Assembly: GCA_024762925.1 (NCBI GenBank) | Contig: JANTGM010000040.1 | Span: 10,001-46,652 of the forward strand | Source: Kofleriaceae bacterium | Lineage (GTDB): Bacteria; Myxococcota_A; Polyangia; Haliangiales; Haliangiaceae | DNA length: 36,652 nt | Direction: 5' to 3' | Shown here: in pieces, positions 8,966 through 16,846 of the stretch | Layout: every line of letters starts with the position of its first letter | How positions within the stretch are numbered: the first letter of the stretch is position 1 | The notes under the pieces: model-generated | Seen by the model: only the letters and a program-made list of their open reading frames with translations | The model's database searches: none | Told to the model about the DNA's origin: nothing | Program-made: the position numbers and the translations under genes

Positions 8966-9919
8966 CTACCCCTCGTTGACCACACCTGCCTTCAGTGCCA
9001 ACCGCCTGTAGGCTTCCTTGAGACGTGAGAGCTCGTTGGTCTTTGCCTCCAACAAGCGGCGCTTGGCACCGATCTGATCGTCGAGTTCTCGACTGCGCAT
9101 GTGGGAATCTAGCGAACCATTCGCGCGCAGATCTTCTTGGTTCCGTTCGAGGGCGGCAAGCTCCTCTTGCAGCGCACTTCGCTCTGCGTTGATGACTTCG
9201 CGCTTCTGGAAGTTTGTTTGTGCTGCTCGTCCCTCAAAGAAGCGCCGTCCCTTGGCGATGCTGGCTGCATGCTCTTTGCTCAAGGCCTCGATCTCGTTTT
9301 CGTAGTCCACCAGGCTCGGTTCGTCAGGAATCTCAGTCTTGGCCTGGGCCAGCAGGGACCTGCTGTCACGGTTGCCAAAGAAGAGAGCAAGGGGCTCACT
9401 GGCCTCAGAAAAACTCTTAACCGCCTTGGCCAGGCCCTGGGTAGTCCAACTCGCTTTCTGACTGGCAACGCCCTGGTTGCAGAGAGGCTCGTATCTGCTG
9501 GCGATCTCGCCATAGCTCGTGCCCAGTTTTGTGGCATTCATGCAATGACTGGCGCAGGTGCCATAGCCACCGATTCGCTCCCCCTCGAGTGTTTGCTTCT
9601 GTGTCTCATCCTGGGTGTTGGCCAGGACCAGGTCGGCGTAGCGGCCATTGATGTAGCCTTGCAGGCAGAGACCGGCATAGTAGTCGCCGTTTCCAGCACG
9701 GAAGCTCTTGCCCTCAAGCTTGCGGGCATCAGCGGTCAGAGTCGCGTCACCAATCTGCTCCACCTTGGACATCGATTTGCCATCGACGAGCGTATGAGTG
9801 CCAATGCTAGTCAGTCCAAAGCATGCTGCCATCAGTGGCGAGAACAGAAAGGCATGGATAGACCTGGGAGACCATTTGGGTACGTTAAGATGCGCTAGGG
9901 GATTGGTGAGTTTCTCCAT
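8966..9919 (-). CDS. Uncharacterised envelope protein with C-terminal coiled coil
   Basis: This minus-strand gene encodes ~317 residues from the ATG at 9919. The frame is open further upstream, but that extension does not look like protein. A hydrophobic segment (residues 21-38, IHAFLFSPLMAACFGLTS) can act as a signal; MAAC with Cys33 is a borderline lipobox. The middle region has several Gly/Tyr/Cys clusters (NGDYYAGLCLQGYINGRYAD; GYGTCASHCMNATKL; YEPLCNQG) whose cysteines could form disulphides. From about residue 200 the chain is highly charged and heptad-like (ERSALQEELAALERNQEDL ... KRRLLEAKTNELSRLKEAY), a coiled coil. I do not recognise the family. No clear Shine-Dalgarno is seen at 9919. 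Confidence 0.6.
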   Translation of the reverse strand: MEKLTNPLAHLNVPKWSPRSIHAFLFSPLMAACFGLTSIGTHTLVDGKSMSKVEQIGDATLTADARKLEGKSFRAGNGDYYAGLCLQGYINGRYADLVLANTQDETQKQTLEGERIGGYGTCASHCMNATKLGTSYGEIASRYEPLCNQGVASQKASWTTQGLAKAVKSFSEASEPLALFFGNRDSRSLLAQAKTEIPDEPSLVDYENEIEALSKEHAASIAKGRRFFEGRAAQTNFQKREVINAERSALQEELAALERNQEDLRANGSLDSHMRSRELDDQIGAKRRLLEAKTNELSRLKEAYRRLALKAGVVNEG

Positions 9920-10117
9920 GTATCGACTAGAGGCATCATACGTTCGTATATCGCTCCTTTTCGTGCAGCCACGGCCTGTCTCCGACGTTTGATGGAGATG
10001 CAAGCTGTGAGCAACACGGTGTGCGGCAAGAAGGCTGTGGTCAGCTCAGAACTCGCAATACTGCGCCTTGAGCCAGCGAGTGTTGTCTGAAAACGAGCGT
10101 ACCGTCCTCGCGGCAAG

Positions 10118-10575
10118 CTAGTGCGCGATCCATGGACATTGATTCGTGATCGCGAAGTCAGCTCGTTTGCTGGCGAGGCGGGACTAATCGCCAAGTCAAC
10201 TGTCCGGGGCGGAGTGGGCTCACGGGAATTTCGTCGCTTTGTTGAGCGGCAGCTCATCCGGGTGCTGCGACCAGGACATGTGGTTTGCATGGACAATCTC
10301 AACGCCCACAAGAACAAGCAGGTCCGTCAGCTGATCGAGGGCGCAGGCGCCACCATTTCTGTTCCTCCCGCCCTACAGTCCCGACTTCAACCCAATCGAA
10401 GCCGCATGGGCGAAGATGAAGCATCTCATTCGTAAATACTCTGCGACGTGCCTCGGCAGTCTCCGCCAAGCTATCTATCGGGCTTGCGCGAAGATTCGCC
10501 CTTCCGACATCAGAGGCTGGTTTCGGTACTGTGGATATGCTGCCTGATTTTCTATGCCTATGATCCAGACACGAG
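10118..10575 (+). mobile_element. IS630-family insertion sequence remnant (internally deleted)
   Basis: The left end is CTAGTGCGCGATCCATGG followed by ACATTGATT. The right end (10552-10575) ends CCAGACACGAG, which resembles the right end of element 15715-15876 (ATCAGACACTAG). Between them is only the C-terminal part of an IS630/Tc1-mariner-type DDE transposase. Complete IS630 elements are ~1.1-1.2 kb, so at least half is missing: the HTH domain and the first catalytic Asp are gone, and the left terminus is joined close to the DDE core. The element is not autonomous. Confidence 0.72.
10175..10547 (+). pseudogene. IS630 family transposase, C-terminal fragment with frameshift
   Basis: One frame reads FRRFVERQLIRVLRPGHVVC then MDNLNAHKNKQVRQLIEGAG, the second-Asp block of the IS630 DDE domain. 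Near 10350 the match jumps frame and continues as FLFLPPYSPDFNPIEAAW (third catalytic acid, Glu) through to a WFRYCGYAA C-terminus with TGA at 10545-10547. The N-terminal DNA-binding domain and first Asp are absent, and the frameshift separates the remaining two catalytic acids. Programmed frameshifting is known for some IS elements, but with the N-terminus missing this copy is dead either way. Confidence 0.78.
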
Positions 10576-10581
10576 TGCCTG

Positions 10582-10866
10582 ATGTTCATCGCTCGCTTGC
10601 CCCAGCACTCTACGGCAAGGTTTTCGGGACGCCGAGATGTGCCGCAGATCGGGACTCAGACGACCGAAGAGGTGAGATACACGTTAGTCGTGGGTTCGGG
10701 CGTCGCGGTCTACATCTGCCCGGTGGATGGCGCGTGGTTTGACCGAGGAGAACGTTTTCATGCCACCGGTTTCGTCCAGGAGCGCAGACGCCAGGAAGGG
10801 AACCAGGAGGCCGCTCGCGCTGTCCTCGCAGTCACTGCCCACGGTCGCTTCTTCAAGCGTTCCTAG
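10582..10866 (+). pseudogene. Possible zf-TFIIB-like protein gene remnant
   Basis: Immediately right of the IS630 remnant a plus-strand frame contains [17 protein letters not shown], followed by a charged segment ([15 protein letters not shown]). This resembles the C-terminal knuckle of the TFIIB-type zinc-finger proteins common in delta-proteobacteria (CPxxGxWFDRGEL followed by a helix). Only one Cys-containing half is visible and the upstream part is lost at the IS630 boundary. It overlaps the 3' end of the nagD frame on the other strand. It is either a truncated convergent gene or a chance match. Confidence 0.35.
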
Positions 10867-11631
10867 CGAGGCCACCGACTCGATGATGTGGGAGGGCTGG
10901 TAGGAGAAGCGCTGCACGTCTTCTCGCCGAGTGACACCGCTGAGCACCAAGATGGTCTCCATGCCTGCTTCGATGCCACCAATGATGTCGGTGTCCATTC
11001 GGTCGCCGACCATGACCGCATTCTCGGAGTGCACGCCAAGGTAGTTGAGGGCGGTGCGCATCATGAGTGGATTGGGTTTGCCCACGAAGAAAGGGGTGAC
11101 GCCAGAGGCTTTCTCGAGGAGCGCGGCCATGGCTCCACATGCGGGTTCGATGCCCTTCTCCGAGGGGCCAGAGGCATCCGGGTTGGTGGCGATGAAGTGG
11201 GCACCGCCAGTGAGCAGGCGTACCGCGCAGGAGATTTGATCGATGTTGTACGCGTGAGTTTCTCCGAGGACCACGTACTCGGGATCCTGATCCGTGAGGA
11301 CCCAGTCGATGCCGTGAAGGGCCTCGGTGAGTCCGCTTTCTCCGATGACGAAAGCCGTGCCCCCTTTGCCGCGCTGGCTGTGTAGGAACATGGCGGTGGC
11401 CATGGCCGAGGTAAAGATTCGGTCTTTGGGGACTTCCAGGCCGAGCTTTTGAAGGCGATGACTGAGATCCCCTGGTGTGTAGACCGGGTTGTTGGTGAGC
11501 ACCAGGAAGGAATGCCCCTCTCGGCGCAGGGCTGTGATGAATTCAGGGGCTCCCGGGATGACAGTCCGGCCGCTTACGAGCACACCATCCATATCGATGA
11601 TGTAGCTCTTCTTTGTCGTTTCGTTCTTCAT
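10684..11631 (-). CDS. nagD: NagD-type HAD-IIA phosphatase with C-terminal extension
   Basis: The gene encodes 315 residues from the ATG at 11631. Motif I is DMDGVL (nucleophile Asp13, acid/base Asp15); motif II lies in FLVLTNNP; the HAD-IIA cap contains [22 protein letters not shown]; motif III is the Lys of VGKPNP; motif IV is [12 protein letters not shown]. The match to E. coli NagD runs to about IIESVASLG (near 10855). NagD is a cytoplasmic phosphatase with activity on nucleotide and sugar phosphates; the in vivo substrate is uncertain. After the family's usual ~250 residues there is a ~55-residue tail with no similarity to the family. This tail is antisense to the zinc-finger-like remnant and lies next to the IS630 scar, so the original stop may have been lost. 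It is divergent from the DUF2252 operon. Confidence 0.9.
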   Translation of the reverse strand: MKNETTKKSYIIDMDGVLVSGRTVIPGAPEFITALRREGHSFLVLTNNPVYTPGDLSHRLQKLGLEVPKDRIFTSAMATAMFLHSQRGKGGTAFVIGESGLTEALHGIDWVLTDQDPEYVVLGETHAYNIDQISCAVRLLTGGAHFIATNPDASGPSEKGIEPACGAMAALLEKASGVTPFFVGKPNPLMMRTALNYLGVHSENAVMVGDRMDTDIIGGIEAGMETILVLSGVTRREDVQRFSYQPSHIIESVASLGTLEEATVGSDCEDSASGLLVPFLASALLDETGGMKTFSSVKPRAIHRADVDRDARTHD

Positions 11632-11775
11632 GTGTGGCCAGTTTGACCATCGCCTGCGACAGACCTCGGGCGCTCTCGTGTCAGACCGGTAACGTCTGTA
11701 AATGAAGAGAAATTGACACTCAAAGTTCACACAATCGTTGCGGCTTTGTCGGGAGGCTCGGCGAGAGTACCCGCC

Positions 11776-13158
11776 ATGAAGCACCTGGCCCTACTCCTGG
11801 CAACAATGGCAGCATCTGCCTGCCAGGTCGAGGAGAACGCGAATCGCGCAGCCTGGCTTCACGCTACCTTGGTGGCGGATCGCTTTGGCGACTTGCAGCG
11901 CAACCCAGAGCTCGTCGCAGCCCAATTCGATCGCATGCAAGAGGATCCTTACTCGTTCCTGCGGGGCACGCTTCCGCAGTACCGCCGGGACGTGACGGAA
12001 CCTTTCTCCATAAACTCGGAGACCCACTTTCTCACCGAGGCGAGCAGCCGTATTCAGCTCGTCGGCGATCCGCACATCGAGAACATCGGCACGTATCAGA
12101 ATCGTTCTGGTGAAATCGTGGTCGAGTTCAACGACTTCGACTCTGCGATCTACGGTCCGTATCACGCCGATGTCTGGCGACTGGCCTTGAGTTGGTACGC
12201 CTTTGGTGCTTCCACCACCTTCAGCAAGACCGAACCGCAAGATTGGCTCGCGGCGGGTGAGCAGGTGGCTCGCGGCTATGCCGACGAAATTCTGGCGATG
12301 GCCGCCGGAAGCGAGACGCCGCCTCTCACCGATAGCGCTGTCTTCGAAGACCTGGTTGAAGAGGCGCAGGAGAATGGAAATGAGCTGGCGGACCTCAAGG
12401 AATTTACCGTCGTCGACGATGATGATCTTCGTCGATTCGATCGGGAAAACCCTGAGATTCTCTCTCTCAATGCTCCCATTACGGCCTGGATCAACGAGTC
12501 GATCCCCACTTGGCTGTCCATTCTTCCCGACGAGGGCCGTGAGCTCGGTGCTCTCAAGGACGTCTCTCGCCGACTTGGCTCCGGCGTTGCGAGTCTCTTC
12601 CTCCAGCGCTACTACCTGCTCTTCGAAGGAGCCAGCGAATCCCCCGATGACGACCTTCTCATCGAGTGGAAAGAGACCCGTGACCCCTGCCTCATCGGCA
12701 CTGGAATCGTCGAGGCTGCTCGCCTCTTCACCAGCAACGCCCAGCGCGTCACGGTGCTGCAACGTCGCGCTCATGCCGACCCGATGACCGACCCCTACTC
12801 CGGGTGGCTTGGGGAAGAGCCCTGGTCGTTTCGGTCGCGGCGCAATAGCGGCTTTCATCAAGGCATCGGCCGCAATCGCATCCAGCGGCGGCTGCGGAAT
12901 GGCCTTTGGGGCCGCGAAGAGCTCGAGGCCGCAGGCTACGCAACCGGGCAGCTCCTCGCCCGGACCCACGCCCGGCCACAAACGATGGATGAAACCTCCG
13001 CTCTCGATGCCATAGCAGACGTCCTCGAAGGACGCACAGATGAATTCGTTGCCGAGGCTCGCGAACGCATCAATCTCATGGGGCCACAGCTGGTAGATGA
13101 TTTCCGACTCTTTAGCATCTTGCGCGAGCAACACGGTCCTGCTCTGGATCTGCGATGA
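11776..13158 (+). CDS. DUF2252 family lipoprotein
   Basis: This 460-residue protein starts with a lipoprotein signal ([15 protein letters not shown], Cys16 in lipobox ASAC). The mature part matches DUF2252: [10 protein letters not shown] (family SPFAFFRG), then [11 protein letters not shown] (residues 96-105, family GDaHlgNFG) and [13 protein letters not shown] (118-129, family NDFDE..PGP), followed by the helical [13 protein letters not shown]. These two motifs correspond to the catalytic loop and the metal-binding Asp of aminoglycoside-phosphotransferase-like kinases, and the key D, H, N and D residues are kept. DUF2252 members that I know of lack a secretion signal, so an exported member is notable because ATP is not expected outside the cytoplasm. 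It is first in a four-gene operon and shares ATGA with the next gene. Confidence 0.85.
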   Translation: MKHLALLLATMAASACQVEENANRAAWLHATLVADRFGDLQRNPELVAAQFDRMQEDPYSFLRGTLPQYRRDVTEPFSINSETHFLTEASSRIQLVGDPHIENIGTYQNRSGEIVVEFNDFDSAIYGPYHADVWRLALSWYAFGASTTFSKTEPQDWLAAGEQVARGYADEILAMAAGSETPPLTDSAVFEDLVEEAQENGNELADLKEFTVVDDDDLRRFDRENPEILSLNAPITAWINESIPTWLSILPDEGRELGALKDVSRRLGSGVASLFLQRYYLLFEGASESPDDDLLIEWKETRDPCLIGTGIVEAARLFTSNAQRVTVLQRRAHADPMTDPYSGWLGEEPWSFRSRRNSGFHQGIGRNRIQRRLRNGLWGREELEAAGYATGQLLARTHARPQTMDETSALDAIADVLEGRTDEFVAEARERINLMGPQLVDDFRLFSILREQHGPALDLR

Positions 13159-14231
13159 AGCATCTCGCAGTCATTGCCCTTCTCCTGTGGCCGTCCCTGG
13201 CGATTGCAGACGAACTCGCACCGGCTGAGCCTGAACCTGCTGCGCTGCAGCCTCTTGGCGAAGTTTCCGCAGAGTTCGCCAATGCATCCGTCGGTGGCCA
13301 GAAGAACAACGCCTTCGAAATCCGCCGAGCCGAGTTTGGGCTGATGCGTCGTGGCCCGCACCTTCTTGGGGGAGAGATCATTCTCGAAGCCATTCGCTCT
13401 GCCGGTACTCAGAGTTTTTCGGGTATCGATGGAGATTCCTTGCTCATGCGTCTCAAGCGCGCCTGGGGCTATGCCCGACAGGACGTGGGCCCTGTCGTCG
13501 TCGAAGGACGCTTTGGTTTGTTGCCCACGCCCTGGGTCGAGGCGACAGAGGATGACTCTCGCCTTCGCTACCTCGAACAGCTCACCGCCGAGCGTCTGGG
13601 GATGTATTTCACCACCGACCTTGGAGCCGTTGCATCGGTGACCGCCCTTGGGGGTCGTTTGCAAGTTCAGGCTGGCGTGTTCAATGGCGAGGGACGCAAC
13701 CAGACCGAGCAGAACAACGGCAAGAACACCCAGCTGCTCATCAGCGGAACCGCTGTCGAACACGATATTGCTGGAGAGCCCCTTCGCCTGCGCCTCTACG
13801 CCGGTGGACAGGAGGGCTCGTTTGGCCCCAGCGCCGCAGCTGCCCATCGACTCTCCGTGGGCATCAGCGCCTTGCATCACAATCTCTCCGCAGGCTCGGA
13901 GTTGCATCATGCCTACGGCGTCGGCGATGTCTCCAGCCGCGATAGCCGAGGGCTCGGCCTGTGGATGCGCGCTCGCTGGAAGGCACTCAACGTCCTCTTT
14001 CGCTACGACAATCATCGCGAGGATCTGCAGCGCGAAGAGACAAGCTCGCATCTTCTCCTAGGGGGCCTCTTTGGAGAGCGGGAGATCGATTCGTCGCTAG
14101 TGCGACTGGGCCTGGCGGGGCGCTACGAGAAGGCCGATACCAACGCCAGCCCGCTTCCAGGGCTCGCCAGTGCCGGCACCATCAAGTCGGTTCTCCTCAT
14201 GTTCTCCGCTCGCTTCGGAAGGTGGCCCTAA
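13155..14231 (+). CDS. Outer-membrane beta-barrel (porin O/P-like) protein
   Basis: The 358-residue protein has a Sec signal peptide ([20 protein letters not shown], cleavage after AIA). The remainder is a run of amphipathic beta strands with Gly-rich turns. EIRRAEFGLMRRGPHLLGGE near the start recalls the phosphate-selective porin O/P family, as does the stretch of alternating strands and the predicted pore residues RYLEQLTAERLGMYFTTDLG. A barrel in the outer membrane is likely; the last residue is Pro rather than Phe. The start overlaps the DUF2252 stop by 4 bases (ATGA), and the stop overlaps the next start by one base (TAATG), so translation is coupled on both sides. Confidence 0.78.
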   Translation: MKHLAVIALLLWPSLAIADELAPAEPEPAALQPLGEVSAEFANASVGGQKNNAFEIRRAEFGLMRRGPHLLGGEIILEAIRSAGTQSFSGIDGDSLLMRLKRAWGYARQDVGPVVVEGRFGLLPTPWVEATEDDSRLRYLEQLTAERLGMYFTTDLGAVASVTALGGRLQVQAGVFNGEGRNQTEQNNGKNTQLLISGTAVEHDIAGEPLRLRLYAGGQEGSFGPSAAAAHRLSVGISALHHNLSAGSELHHAYGVGDVSSRDSRGLGLWMRARWKALNVLFRYDNHREDLQREETSSHLLLGGLFGEREIDSSLVRLGLAGRYEKADTNASPLPGLASAGTIKSVLLMFSARFGRWP

Positions 14232-14797
14232 TGCTTGCTCGGCCTCCCTCGGTTCTCCATCCTCTGGGCGCTTTCAGCTCTACGTTGCTCAGGGCCTCAC
14301 TTGCCCCACTCACTCTCGTGCTGCTGTCGTCCTGCAGCCTGTCGGTAGACGATGATCCAAAGGGCTTCGACACGCCTCTCGACGCGGCTCCTGATGCGCC
14401 GTCGCGGGCAGAGCTTATCATCAACGAAGTTGCCCCCAGCGGTCGACCCGACGATTGGTTCGAGGTCTACAACGGAACCTCTGAGGCCATTTCGCTCCAG
14501 CCCTATGGATATAGCGATAGTGCCGATCGGCCTCCGGTGGGCTTTGGGCGGAATGTCACCCTGGCCCCAGGCGAATACTACGTCGAGTTTCTCACCGACA
14601 ATCACCCCGGCTTTGGCCTCGGCTCGGAAGAAGCCATCTTGCTCTACCACCGCACCACTCTCATCGACGAGATGGCCTGGCTCGAGTCCGATGGAATTGA
14701 GGATGGCTCTCTTTCTCGCTACCCCGACATCGTCGGAGCCCCCCTTGTCACCACCTCACCCACCCCAGGCTTTCCCAACGAGGCAGACGTTCCGTGA
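14231..14797 (+). CDS. Lamin tail domain (LTD) lipoprotein 1
   Basis: The product has 188 residues: a signal with lipobox LSSC (Cys35), an Asp/Pro/Ala spacer (DTPLDAAPDAPS), then one lamin tail domain (~residues 60-185). The LTD hallmarks are in order: ELIINEVAPSG, DDWFEVYNGT, LAPGEYYVEF, LGSEEAILLYH, IDEMAWLESDG, SLSRYPD and TPGFPNE. Bacterial LTDs are Ig-like beta-sandwiches on secreted or surface proteins, often linked to binding or nuclease partners. The start is the ATG at 14231, overlapping the porin stop by one base; the stop overlaps the next start (GTGA). No catalytic domain is present, so a structural or adhesive role is likely. Confidence 0.85.
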   Translation: MLARPPSVLHPLGAFSSTLLRASLAPLTLVLLSSCSLSVDDDPKGFDTPLDAAPDAPSRAELIINEVAPSGRPDDWFEVYNGTSEAISLQPYGYSDSADRPPVGFGRNVTLAPGEYYVEFLTDNHPGFGLGSEEAILLYHRTTLIDEMAWLESDGIEDGSLSRYPDIVGAPLVTTSPTPGFPNEADVP

Positions 14798-15609
14798 AAC
14801 CTTCTTTGCTACTTATTCTTATGGCGGCGATTCCGGCTTGCTCCAATGCGTCCGATACCGATCCGGATGCCAGCCCGTTCTTTGCGGACGCCGAGCCGTC
14901 TCCCACCGATGCCACTCCCAAGATCGATGCCGAGCCAGAGAGGGACGACGATGCCGGTGAGGTGCCCGTGTCTCTTCGCATCAACGAGGTGCTCAAGAAC
15001 TCTCCGGGACCAGACGATACCCACGAGTTCATCGAGGTATTCGGTGGTGCCAACCTGAACCTGAGTGACTTCTCTCTTGTCGTACTGGAGGGTGATATCG
15101 ATTCGGGTAGCACCGTCGGTGTGGTCGATATGCTCATCGACCTGGGGACGACCAATGGCGATGGCTTTTACGTCACCGAGTTTTTCGGAGACGAAATCGA
15201 AAACGGCAGCCTGACGATTCTTCTGGTCCGTGGCCTCGACCCGGAAACCGTGGAAGGGGCCGACCTGGATACCGACGATGATGGCCAGCTCGATACAACT
15301 CCATGGCAAGAGCTCGTCGATTCCGTGGCCCTTATCGACGATCCTCTCAACCCTGGCTACTCACCAAATCTTCTCACCGATGACCTTGGCGGCGAAGATG
15401 AGGAGTTCGTCGGAGCCTCTCGCTTTCCCGATGGCATGAACACCGGTGCGGTGACGGATTGGGTTCGCGCCAATAGCGAAGGTGTCGGCCTTGAAGATCT
15501 TCTGGGCGCAGGCGGTGCTGAATGTGATGGATGCGGCGATACGCCGGCTCGCCCCGGTCGCGCGGTCATCACACCAGGCGCGAGCAACGAGATCGTCTCC
15601 GCGAAGTAG
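14794..15609 (+). CDS. Lamin tail domain (LTD) lipoprotein 2
   Basis: This 271-residue protein starts at GTG 14794, overlapping the previous stop by 4 bases. It has a signal with lipobox IPAC (Cys16), a long acidic spacer (residues ~18-55, rich in Asp/Ala/Pro/Glu), then an LTD-like fold beginning SLRINEVLKNSPG and HEFIEVFGG. The EGADLDTDDDGQLDTTPW insert resembles calcium-binding Asp-rich loops seen in such secreted proteins. It differs clearly from the first LTD protein, so it is not a recent tandem copy. It ends the four-gene operon, about 105 bp before the element at 15715. Confidence 0.82.
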   Translation: MKPSLLLILMAAIPACSNASDTDPDASPFFADAEPSPTDATPKIDAEPERDDDAGEVPVSLRINEVLKNSPGPDDTHEFIEVFGGANLNLSDFSLVVLEGDIDSGSTVGVVDMLIDLGTTNGDGFYVTEFFGDEIENGSLTILLVRGLDPETVEGADLDTDDDGQLDTTPWQELVDSVALIDDPLNPGYSPNLLTDDLGGEDEEFVGASRFPDGMNTGAVTDWVRANSEGVGLEDLLGAGGAECDGCGDTPARPGRAVITPGASNEIVSAK

Positions 15610-15714
15610 CGTCCTTTGGCCAGGAGCGGAGTCGGGTAGCAGCTCGCAATTGCGCAGGCCTGAATCGGTTCTTGTGCAAATCTCGAGGTTGTCGGGCTCC
15701 AACACGTCTAGTAG

Positions 15715-15876
15715 CTAGTGTCTAGGTTCATTGACATTGGTCATCTGAAACGAAGAGAGTTCGTTTGCAGGCAAGGCGGGAAGAGGGAGCTTGCTGGGGC
15801 AAGCGACCGATGAGCAAAGCGGCCAGGGAGCGAAGAGTGGAGTTTGCTTAGTCAATGTCAATGCATCAGACACTAG
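15715..15876. mobile_element. 162-bp MITE-like element C with terminal inverted repeats
   Basis: The left end is CTAGTGTCT, 5 bases, then CATTGACATTG (15715-15739). The right end, read on the other strand, is CTAGTGTCT, 4 bases, then CATTGACATTG (15853-15876). These are clear imperfect terminal inverted repeats ending in CTAG, the target preferred by IS630, where TA is duplicated. The interior is non-coding and includes a perfect GCTTGC-TGGG-GCAAGC hairpin (15789-15804). Its termini resemble those of the IS630 remnant at 10118-10575, so it was probably mobilised by a related transposase. Confidence 0.75.
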
Positions 15877-16077
15877 CCTGGGGGTTTGTCTTAGTGCCAA
15901 CCTGCTCGTTCACCATATGAATTCCGCTCCCCTAGCTGGTGACCAATTCACACAGGCACAATTGCTGGCGAAAAGGCGTGGCTCTTCGTTCCTAGCGACC
16001 ACTTTCGCACTACTATCACCGTAGAGAGCCGCGGTCTTAGCGGCGGATGGATGCCTTGCCTGCGGACGGAACATACG

Positions 16078-16830
16078 ATGTTGACAGGTAGCTTGCTCGC
16101 CGCCTCGGTGCTCTTCCTCGTCTCGATTGGAACGGCACTGCTCTCAACCGCGACAGGCATGGGGGGCGGGGTGCTGTTCTTCCTCTCCATCCTCCATTTC
16201 TTCCCATTGGCTGTGACCATTCCGGTCCATGGCTGCGTGCAGATGTTTGCCAACATCATGCGTACCTTCGCTCTCCGAAACCATCTGATTGCAGCGATGT
16301 ACCTGCCATACCTTGTTGGTGCCGTTGTCGGGGTGCTGTGCGTCCTCCAGGTGCTCGAGCATGTGCAGAACGACATCATTCCCTACAGCATCATTCTCGC
16401 CCTCATCATCTACTCGGTCTTCAAGCCTTCGCGAATGCCCGACATCAGGATACCGCTTTGGTCTTTTGGCATCGTGGGTCTCTTTGCCGGCTTTCTCGCG
16501 ATTCTAATCGGCGCCGTAGACCCATTCCTTTCCCCCTTCTTTATTCGCGACGACTTCACCAAGGAGCAAGTCGTCGCCAATAAGTCGTTCATGCAGTCGG
16601 CGATTCACATTGCAAAGGTGCCCGTGTTTTTGCAAATGGGATTCTCGTACGGAGAGTATGCCCTGCTCATCGGCCTGTTAATCACAGGCAGCTTCTTGGG
16701 AATTTTCCTTGGCGTTCGCGCACTGAGCAAGATCAACAGAAGAGTGTTCTTGATTTCGTTCAAGACAATCTTGGTTCTCGTTGGCATTCGAATTTCGTTT
16801 CGTCTTTTTTCGCTTTTCACACAAGGGTAG
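16078..16830 (+). CDS. TauE/SafE family sulfite/sulfonate exporter-like membrane protein
   Basis: This 250-residue integral membrane protein has about eight hydrophobic helices. The N-terminal repeat contains STATGMGGGVLFF, the Gly-rich motif of the TauE/SafE (formerly DUF81) family. The second half repeats it in weaker form (FLAILIGAVDPFLSPFFI). Family members export or move sulfite, sulfoacetate and other sulfur-containing anions. The ATG at 16078 is chosen because the hydrophobic N-terminus starts there; a further upstream start (16051) would add an unlikely leader. The stop is 16 bp before the aldehyde dehydrogenase start, so the two are probably co-transcribed. A safE-like role is inferred from this pairing and is not proven. 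Confidence 0.88.
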   Translation: MLTGSLLAASVLFLVSIGTALLSTATGMGGGVLFFLSILHFFPLAVTIPVHGCVQMFANIMRTFALRNHLIAAMYLPYLVGAVVGVLCVLQVLEHVQNDIIPYSIILALIIYSVFKPSRMPDIRIPLWSFGIVGLFAGFLAILIGAVDPFLSPFFIRDDFTKEQVVANKSFMQSAIHIAKVPVFLQMGFSYGEYALLIGLLITGSFLGIFLGVRALSKINRRVFLISFKTILVLVGIRISFRLFSLFTQG

Positions 16831-16846
16831 TTTCGGAGCAGCACCA

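Noticed and set aside
10340-10360. Programmed frameshift in the IS630 transposase
   Set aside because: The N-terminal domain and first catalytic Asp are already missing, so a functional frameshift cannot be argued; simple decay suffices.
11713-11718. TTGACA as the -35 box of the DUF2252 operon
   Set aside because: No acceptable -10 sequence was found at 16-18 bp spacing.
11791-13134. Long antisense open frame (447 codons) opposite the DUF2252 gene
   Set aside because: It lies wholly on the complement of a gene with clear DUF2252 motifs and has no recognisable domain; it reflects biased codon use of the sense gene.
12936-14051. Long antisense frame opposite the porin and the end of the DUF2252 gene
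   Set aside because: The sense genes have signal peptides and coupled starts; the antisense product has no family features.
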